DNA of 10,366 nucleotides, from positions 1 through 10,366 of the forward strand of contig JALLAZ010000958.1 in the NCBI GenBank assembly GCA_036939755.1, written 5' to 3'. Below the pieces are notes generated by a model. The model searched no databases. It saw only the letters and a program-made list of their open reading frames with translations, and was not told the origin of the DNA. Made by a program: the position numbers and the translations under genes. This document shows positions 5,331 to 10,366 of the stretch, one piece after another. Source of the stretch: Stephanodiscus triporus (taxonomy: Eukaryota; Bacillariophyta; Thalassiosirophyceae; Thalassiosirales; Thalassiosiraceae). Within the stretch, counting starts at the first letter, position 1. Each line of letters opens with the position of its first letter.

Positions 5331-7517
5331 ATGATTACAATAATTGTTTACTTGGCAACTATAACTTATTACTCTCATGCAGCAACAGCGTTGGTTATTG
5401 GCTGGGGCTGCGGCGAGGCCTTTGTCACCAGCAGACACGAAGTAGTTGGCGCCAACGCACGAAATACACGGAGTCCGGTTGCATCCACACCATCGTCATC
5501 GTCTAGACTCTCATCTACAACATCTTCCACCACAACATCAACGCCAACAATAAAACCCGAGTATTTGGGCGGATTTGACATTGACCGAATGGACGCACTG
5601 ACAGAACGTGGCATACTGGAGTCGAATCTTATGCAAACCTCAGGCGTACTTGAGGAGGCGAATGCACATAAGTCTACTGGCGATGACAAAAAGAAGAATA
5701 AGAAGTATGACAAGATGAAAAATAATAAGGGTCCTTCGGCTGCAATTTCAGTTCGCACTTTGAATCAGGAGGGAGTAATTCGATTGAATGGCATTCTATC
5801 AGCTTCGACAGCGGCAACACTCCGCGAGGAGATTTTGAATCGACGTGACAATGCATACGCCGCTATTTCATCGGAGGGTGCCAGCGAACAACATTGGCGC
5901 AAATACTTTGCCGATGTGCTGTTGAAAAGGAATCGGTGTGACTTGCTACTGCCTCTAAATGATGACGATGGGGGGCCATGGTCTCTCCAAACGGCACTTC
6001 ACGAGATGCTCGTATCAAGTAACAGATTGTACAATATACTCCAAACTGCAACGGGTGGGGATGATGCCACGTTGTACGAACTGTCGGCATTGATTTCAGA
6101 ACCAGGATCTCCTCGACAACCTGTCCATCCAGACAATCCACATCAGCAACAATGTCCGCTGTATACTGTATTCATCGCATTACAGGACATAACAAGTCCC
6201 AAAATGGGTCCAACTATCTTTCTACCAAGAACGAACACATTGGAGACGCACGCTGAATACAACAATATAACGCGTCGCGATGCATTCTTGGAGTCAAGTC
6301 TTAGTATTGCTGCACTGTTGAATGCTGGAGATGCTGCACTCTTTGATTCGAGGACTATGCACTGCGGGGGAGAAAATGATGAAGTGGAGGGTGCGACGAG
6401 GGTATTGCTTTGTTTGTCCTTTCGTAACCCAAGAGCAACGGATCCAATTGGTAATGTGGGATCAATCATGCCTGACATAGAAAAGATGACATTACGTAAT
6501 CTCCGTAACGAGCTAGTTTCATCCGTGAAGATGGAGAAGGAGGTAGAGGAGGAGAAGGACATCCCTGCTGGGTTCGGTAACGGGAGCAAGACCAAACGAC
6601 TGAAGAAGACGAGCCAAATACCGAATATTCTATGTTCACCACAAGGTCGGATGGAACATATCAAGGCGCGGATCGAGGCTGCAGACATTTCCCCAGTTAC
6701 AAAGCTAGCATTGACAAAGTGTGGAGAGGACGGTCAGTCGTTGGCCCTTGACGTTGATCCAAATGCAATTGCCGTGGTGGACAATTTTTTAGGGAAGGAA
6801 TTAATTACCGCAATGAGAGCCGAGGCCGAATCACTTCTACCTACTCTAGTCCCCTCTCAATCAACTAGGTGGGACGAGGCAACACAAACCGTGATTCCAT
6901 ATGAAAAGAAGGGTGTGTTGTCAACTCAAATTGAGGGAGGTTTGGATTATGAAAAATCGCCTCGACTCGTTGAATATATCGTCACATTGACGTCACATCT
7001 GTCAAAAAAGCTGAATCAAATTCTACCAGATGCATACCATCTAGCACAAGATGAGCAAACCAACAAACTTGCAGTGTGTCTTGGTGACGGGTCGTATTAT
7101 GACAAGCACATTGATAACCTTGGCGGTGGGACCGGGGCGTTCATTGATGCTGGTGACCGAAGAAAGCTTACTGCCCTGCTATACATCCAACCACCGGGAT
7201 CACACGATGGACAGCCATCCTATCCCAATGAAAGCGTGGACGATGATCCACGAGGAGGATACTTTCGAGCATATGACGTGCCAAACAAAGATGATACAAC
7301 GTGCATTGCACCAAGAGGGGACAGATTAGTGCTGTTCTGGTCAGACAGCCTCGTCCATGACGTGTCTCCGAGTTTTGCCCCGAATCGGGAAAGTGATAGA
7401 AGGTGGGCATTGACAGTATGGTTTATCGCAGATAAAAAGAGAGGTGTTATCCGTGCTACTGATGCTGCCATTGAAAAGAAACACTTTGGCTCAACTGCAC
7501 AGGTTGGAAAAGGATAA
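5331..7517 (+). CDS. Double 2OG/Fe(II) oxygenase: PhyH-like domain fused to EGLN/PHD-like prolyl hydroxylase domain (728 aa)
   Basis: The N-terminus is a hydrophobic signal peptide (about residues 1-30) ending GEA-F-VTSR, an ASAFAP-like junction (Phe31), then a Ser/Thr-rich, acid-poor stretch (about 46-74). This predicts plastid targeting. Residues about 145-370 resemble phytanoyl-CoA dioxygenase (PhyH): H266-P-D268, the strand PLYTVFIALQDIT, GPTIFLPRT, distal H344 (TMHCGG) and R357 before LLCLSF. A Lys/Glu-rich linker follows (about 385-430). Residues about 478-702 resemble HIF prolyl hydroxylases (EGLN/PHD): AVVDNFLGKEL near the start, CLGDGSYYDKHIDN with H593 and D595, RLVLFWSDSLVHDVSP with H676, and R691 in RRWALTVWF. 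Both iron triads look complete, so both domains may be active on unknown substrates. There is no in-frame stop and the gene ends in TAA. Base composition is visibly less GC-rich than in the genes on either side of this pair. Confidence 0.85.
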   Translation: MITIIVYLATITYYSHAATALVIGWGCGEAFVTSRHEVVGANARNTRSPVASTPSSSSRLSSTTSSTTTSTPTIKPEYLGGFDIDRMDALTERGILESNLMQTSGVLEEANAHKSTGDDKKKNKKYDKMKNNKGPSAAISVRTLNQEGVIRLNGILSASTAATLREEILNRRDNAYAAISSEGASEQHWRKYFADVLLKRNRCDLLLPLNDDDGGPWSLQTALHEMLVSSNRLYNILQTATGGDDATLYELSALISEPGSPRQPVHPDNPHQQQCPLYTVFIALQDITSPKMGPTIFLPRTNTLETHAEYNNITRRDAFLESSLSIAALLNAGDAALFDSRTMHCGGENDEVEGATRVLLCLSFRNPRATDPIGNVGSIMPDIEKMTLRNLRNELVSSVKMEKEVEEEKDIPAGFGNGSKTKRLKKTSQIPNILCSPQGRMEHIKARIEAADISPVTKLALTKCGEDGQSLALDVDPNAIAVVDNFLGKELITAMRAEAESLLPTLVPSQSTRWDEATQTVIPYEKKGVLSTQIEGGLDYEKSPRLVEYIVTLTSHLSKKLNQILPDAYHLAQDEQTNKLAVCLGDGSYYDKHIDNLGGGTGAFIDAGDRRKLTALLYIQPPGSHDGQPSYPNESVDDDPRGGYFRAYDVPNKDDTTCIAPRGDRLVLFWSDSLVHDVSPSFAPNRESDRRWALTVWFIADKKRGVIRATDAAIEKKHFGSTAQVGKG

Positions 7518-7729
7518 CTCAACCCTTTAAAGATTTACTTTCCACAGTACGCTACACTCCTCATCTCCACTTTTTCAATCCCCCTACAGTTCGTTATGAA
7601 ATGATGACTTCTGGGCATGAATACTTAAATAGACTGCGCTCATGCTCGTGCAGAAAATTATGTAGCTGACAGGAACTCCTTAATACCAATATTTTGCAAC
7701 AGGTCGTTCTCTAGAATTTCGTCAAATCT
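7518..7729. other. Short convergent 3' spacer
   Basis: This 212-bp AT-rich spacer lies between the double oxygenase stop (+) and the IMPDH stop (-), presumably both 3' UTRs. No other feature is visible. Confidence 0.5.
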
Positions 7730-9571
7730 CTAATAAAGACGCTTTTCGTAACTGTGCAACCCATGGATCCCCCCCTCTTTCTGAGCTGCCGGACTGCGGA
7801 TTTCGAACCTCAATTTGTCGCTGTAGAGTTGATCCCACGCCTCGTCCAGACTCTTCACGCCCGCGTCCTGCATTCCGTGTCTAATGCCCTGGACCAAATA
7901 CGGTATGTACCTCAACAGCGTTCCCTTATCCTGGACCGCGCCCGACACGCCCTGCGCGACCTTGACCGAGTTGGCGGAGTTGTTGTCCCACACGTACCGC
8001 TTCTCGCTGCCCTTGGTCATCGCCTCTATGCTCCCCATCCCACGATAGCGCTTGAGTCTGACCCCGTCCTGATAGAAGTACTCGCCGGGGGCCTCGTCGG
8101 TCCCCGCGAGCATGCTCCCCATCATCACGCACGACGCGCCGAGGGCAAGGGCCTTGGTGATGTGCCCCGTGGACTTGATCCCGCCGTCGGCGAGGATCGG
8201 CACGCCGTACTTGCGAGCGAACTTCGCCACGTGGTACACGGCCGACGCCTGCGCCCGTCCCACGGCGCACACCTCCTGCGTCGTGCAGATCGATCCGATG
8301 CCCATGCCGACGCGTAGGCCGTCGGCCCCGGCCTGGATCAGGTGTATCGCCTGGGCGGGCGTCACCACGTTCCCCGCGATCACCTGCAGCCTCGGGTGCG
8401 CGGCCTTGAGGTGCCTTACGATCTGTATCTGGTACAGGGAGTCCCCCTGAGACGAGTCGACGACGATGACGTCCACCCCGGCCTCCACGAGCGCCGCGGC
8501 GCGCTCGCGATCCTCCGGACGCGTGCCGACCGCGGCCCCTACGAGCAGCTGCTTCGTCACCGGGTCCTTGCTCGCCTTCGAGAATTCGATGTTCTTCAGC
8601 AGGTCGGTCCTCGCGATCAGCGCGACGAGCTCGTCGTTCTCGTTCACCACCGGCAACTTTCCCTTCCTGCTCTCCTTCAGTATCTGATTCGCCTCCGTCA
8701 GCGCGACGCCCTGCTTGGCCACCGACAGCTTCTCCCGCGGGGTCATGATCTCGACGAGCTTCATCGACTTGTCGTCGAGGAACGTGATGTCCCTGTTCGA
8801 GACGATGCCCATTAGCTTCCCCCCCATCGCGCCCGTGTCGGTGATGGGTATGCCGGAGTACCCGTACGTGGCCTTGATCGCGAGGACGTCGCCCACGGTC
8901 CCGTCGGGCGAGAGGCATATCGGATCGGAGATGAAGCCGTTCTTGAACCGCTTCACCCTGCGCACCTCCGACGCCTGGTCCTCGATGGACAGGTTGGAAT
9001 GGATGACCCCTATGCCGCCCTGCAGCGCCATGGATATCGCCATCCTGTGCTCGGTGACCGTGTCCATGGGACTCGACACGAGCGGCACCTTGAGCGAGAT
9101 CTTCTTGGTCAGCATCGTCGACACGTCGACCTCGTCGAGGCCGAAGCTTATGTGACCGGGCATGACGATGATGTCGTCGTAGGTGTATGCGACGCAAGTG
9201 GGATTCTTGACGAATATCTGGGATGCGGTGAATCTTGACGCGTGGTGTGCGTGCGTCGCGGGGGCGGTTTTTTCGTCGAACGGAGCGGGGGACGCGACGC
9301 GGGGGTGGGAGGAGGGAGGGGAGGGGAGAGAGAGAGAGAGAGAGAGAGAGCATATTATTCGGGCGAAAAACGTGGCGTTAGAATCGGGGGGCCCGACGCC
9401 TGACCCCGGCGGGGGAGCGGAGGGCGACGTAACATCATTGCGAGAGAGGAGAGCGCGCCCGGCCCACACTCTCGTGGATCCGAGAACCCCCACTCACCCC
9501 ACCGCGCCGGAGTTCAGCGTCTCGTCGTCGATTTCCCACAGGGCTTCGCCGTCGTCGGCGTGATTGGCCAT
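7730..9571 (-). CDS. IMPDH: Inosine-5'-monophosphate dehydrogenase, two exons (525 aa)
   Basis: IMPDH converts IMP to XMP with NAD+, the rate-limiting step of guanine nucleotide synthesis. I reconstruct exon 1 at 9498-9571 (25 codons, [20 protein letters not shown]...GAV) and exon 2 at 7730-9233. The join gives [15 protein letters not shown] in frame. The 525-aa length fits the eukaryotic enzyme (about 514). In the spliced protein, [11 protein letters not shown] lies near residue 42, two CBS domains span about 121-249, and the NAD/IMP barrel resumes with VVDSSQGDS. The catalytic loop [13 protein letters not shown] has its nucleophile at Cys341; ILADGGI carries the IMP-phosphate Asp374. The flap contains KRYVWDN and VAQGVSG. 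The C-terminus [10 protein letters not shown] matches eukaryotic IMPDHs and shows no peroxisomal SKL-type signal. Reading straight through the intron would give a spurious start at 9493 with a low-complexity N-terminus. Likely cytosolic. Confidence 0.93.
9234..9497 (-). other. Intron of the IMPDH gene (264 nt)
   Basis: The donor GTGAGT is at 9497-9492 and the acceptor AG at 9235-9234 on the minus strand. Splicing joins GG to A to form a Gly codon and restores the conserved frame. The intron length is a multiple of three, but it places TGA at 9494-9496 as the first full in-frame codon, so retained transcripts stop at once. It contains a CT/GA microsatellite. Confidence 0.85.
9326..9350. repeat. 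GA/CT microsatellite in the IMPDH intron
   Basis: About twelve GA dinucleotides run uninterrupted, preceded by a GGGA-rich stretch from about 9307. On the coding strand it is a polypyrimidine tract inside the intron, but it lies about 90 nt from the acceptor, too far for a classical 3' splice-site tract. Confidence 0.95.
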
Positions 9572-9797
9572 TCTTTTTTATGCGATCGTTCGTCGGATGT
9601 CGATTTGATGGTGCATCAAAAAAAAAATAGTGGACACAAAAAATGCCGCACAGACACAAAACAAAAATCAAAAAATCATTCATCTCGGCGGCCCCGGCAG
9701 GAGGTGCGTCCGTCCTTCGCCAGTTTCTACTAGTTCCACAGTGAATCGCGACAAGGGGTGCTTTCTTACCCAAAAACCAAAAAGGCTTGTGGAAAAA
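9572..9797. promoter_or_regulatory. Divergent promoter region (IMPDH / right-edge gene)
   Basis: About 226 bp separate the IMPDH start codon from the first good ATG of the right-edge gene. It is A-rich on the plus strand (ten A at 9618-9627, acaaaaa words at 9645-9675). No consensus TATA box is evident. If the right-edge gene starts at 9930 or 9945, the shared promoter region is correspondingly longer. Confidence 0.45.
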
Positions 9798-10289
9798 ATG
9801 GCGCGGCTCTCGGGGTGTAAGAGACAATTCTTTTCGAGAGGAGAAAGGAGTACGATAGTTGAGCGAGCGAGGCCAGGTAGGAGAAGACAGAGGACTTCTT
9901 TATCCTTCGTCGCAACGTCGGTCCACTTCATGCGCTCCTCCATAATGATGATGTCATCCCGACCGTGGCGCTGCATCGCCGTCTACCGCCGCTGCCTAAG
10001 AATGCCAATAATCGCCCCGCTCCTCCCCCTCGACGGTCGCCGGGGAATCGCCCACGAGGGACGCTGCCGGCTCCGGCCGTCTCATCGCCACGGGCGAGGA
10101 GCCGTCGCGCCGTCGTGCGATCGCCCCCGCGGTGGGAGTCGGTCGTTTTCGTCGTCGTCGTCGTCGTCGTCGTCCGATGATGGCGTCCTCGTCGAGCGAG
10201 GGAAAAACGTTCTCGTGAGCGCGGACGGCGTGGTGGGATGCCCGATCGATTTCGACGTCGCGAGTTCCATCGAGGGGAAGGAGAGCCAG
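9798..10289 (+). CDS. First exon of an unidentified gene, possibly organelle-targeted (partial)
   Basis: This frame is open from upstream of 9798 through 10289, where CAG|GTGAGG forms a near-ideal splice donor after a complete codon (phase 0). The gene continues beyond the window. The ATG at 9798 has the best context (aaaATGG) and gives 164 codons. In-frame alternatives at 9930 and 9945 give 120 and 115. From any start the N-terminus is rich in Arg, Cys and hydrophobic residues with almost no acid, then reaches RSF followed by nine Ser. That pattern suggests a mitochondrial or other organellar presequence, with the mature protein beginning near DDGVLVERGKNVLVSADG. The final 40 residues look like genuine soluble protein, but I do not recognise the family. 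The call rests on the open frame, presequence character and donor site. Confidence 0.45.
10149..10172 (+). repeat. (TCG)8 microsatellite coding for poly-Ser
   Basis: Eight TCG codons plus a TCC give nine Ser in the presequence-like region of the right-edge gene. The repeat is in frame, so length changes would alter the Ser run without shifting the frame. On the opposite strand it would read as poly-Asp. Confidence 0.85.
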
Positions 10290-10366
10290 GTGAGGGATGC
10301 GATGCCCCGACGGGTGGGTGGGTGGGTGGGTTGGGGGGGGGGGGGGGGGAGGGGAAAAAGAGAGAG
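10290..10366 (+). other. Start of intron 1 of the right-edge gene (continues past the window)
   Basis: It begins GTGAGG at 10290 after CAG. The rest of the window is G-rich with no acceptor before the end. The open frame reads on into Gly/Trp-only sequence, which supports calling it intron. Confidence 0.5.
10312..10354 (+). repeat. G-quadruplex-forming tract (GGGT)n plus G17
   Basis: Five GGG runs separated by single T (10312-10330) are followed by TT, seventeen G (10333-10349), A and GGGG. This far exceeds the minimum G3N1-7 motif for a quadruplex. It lies on the coding strand about 22 nt into the predicted intron, so both DNA and nascent RNA could fold. Confidence 0.9.

Noticed and set aside
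7754..8815. Plus-strand open frames antisense to IMPDH
   Set aside because: They mirror IMPDH codons on the opposite strand and show no independent domain.
7926..9353. 475-aa minus-strand open frame inside IMPDH
   Set aside because: Arg/Gly/His-rich translation of the wrong frame of a GC-rich conserved gene.

Overview
The window looks like nuclear DNA from a diatom or a close photosynthetic stramenopile. Three observations support this. Two predicted proteins begin with a hydrophobic signal peptide that ends in an ASAFAP-like motif (Phe at the predicted cleavage site) followed by a Ser/Thr-rich stretch, which is the bipartite plastid presequence of secondary red plastids. There is a tandem array of WRKY19-type zinc fingers, a family I associate with diatoms and oomycetes. 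Genes are monocistronic, alternate in strand, and at least two contain spliceosomal introns. I cannot name the species.

Layout. Positions 40-531 (-) hold a small acidic orphan protein. Behind it lies a 42-bp alternating minisatellite (653-882). A hairpin-rich noncoding stretch follows (about 960-1345); it has a TATA-like element and a T-run and may encode a structured RNA. Positions 1549-2253 (-) hold a five-repeat zinc-finger protein of uncertain start and end, only 18 bp from a divergent gene at 2272-3270 (+). That gene encodes a plastid-type 2-oxoglutarate/Fe(II) oxygenase interrupted by an in-frame TAA just before its catalytic core. Positions 3637-4902 (-) hold a NiCoT/UreH-like membrane transporter. 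Positions 5331-7517 (+) hold a large, apparently intact protein that joins a PhyH-like and an EGLN/PHD-like oxygenase domain behind a plastid-type presequence. Positions 7730-9571 (-) hold IMP dehydrogenase with a short first exon and one 264-nt intron. Positions 9798-10289 (+) hold the first exon of an unidentified gene that continues past the window; its first intron starts with a very strong G-quadruplex tract.

How the genes relate. This is an ordinary eukaryotic gene neighbourhood, not an operon, and I see no mobile element, CRISPR array, tRNA or rRNA. The one functional theme is two separate, predicted plastid-targeted 2OG/Fe(II) oxygenases about 2 kb apart, one probably broken and one a double-domain fusion. 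IMPDH is housekeeping purine synthesis and is the most secure annotation. The most unusual items are the double oxygenase, the stop codon in the loop of a hairpin in the first oxygenase, and the hairpin chain with Pol III-like signals.
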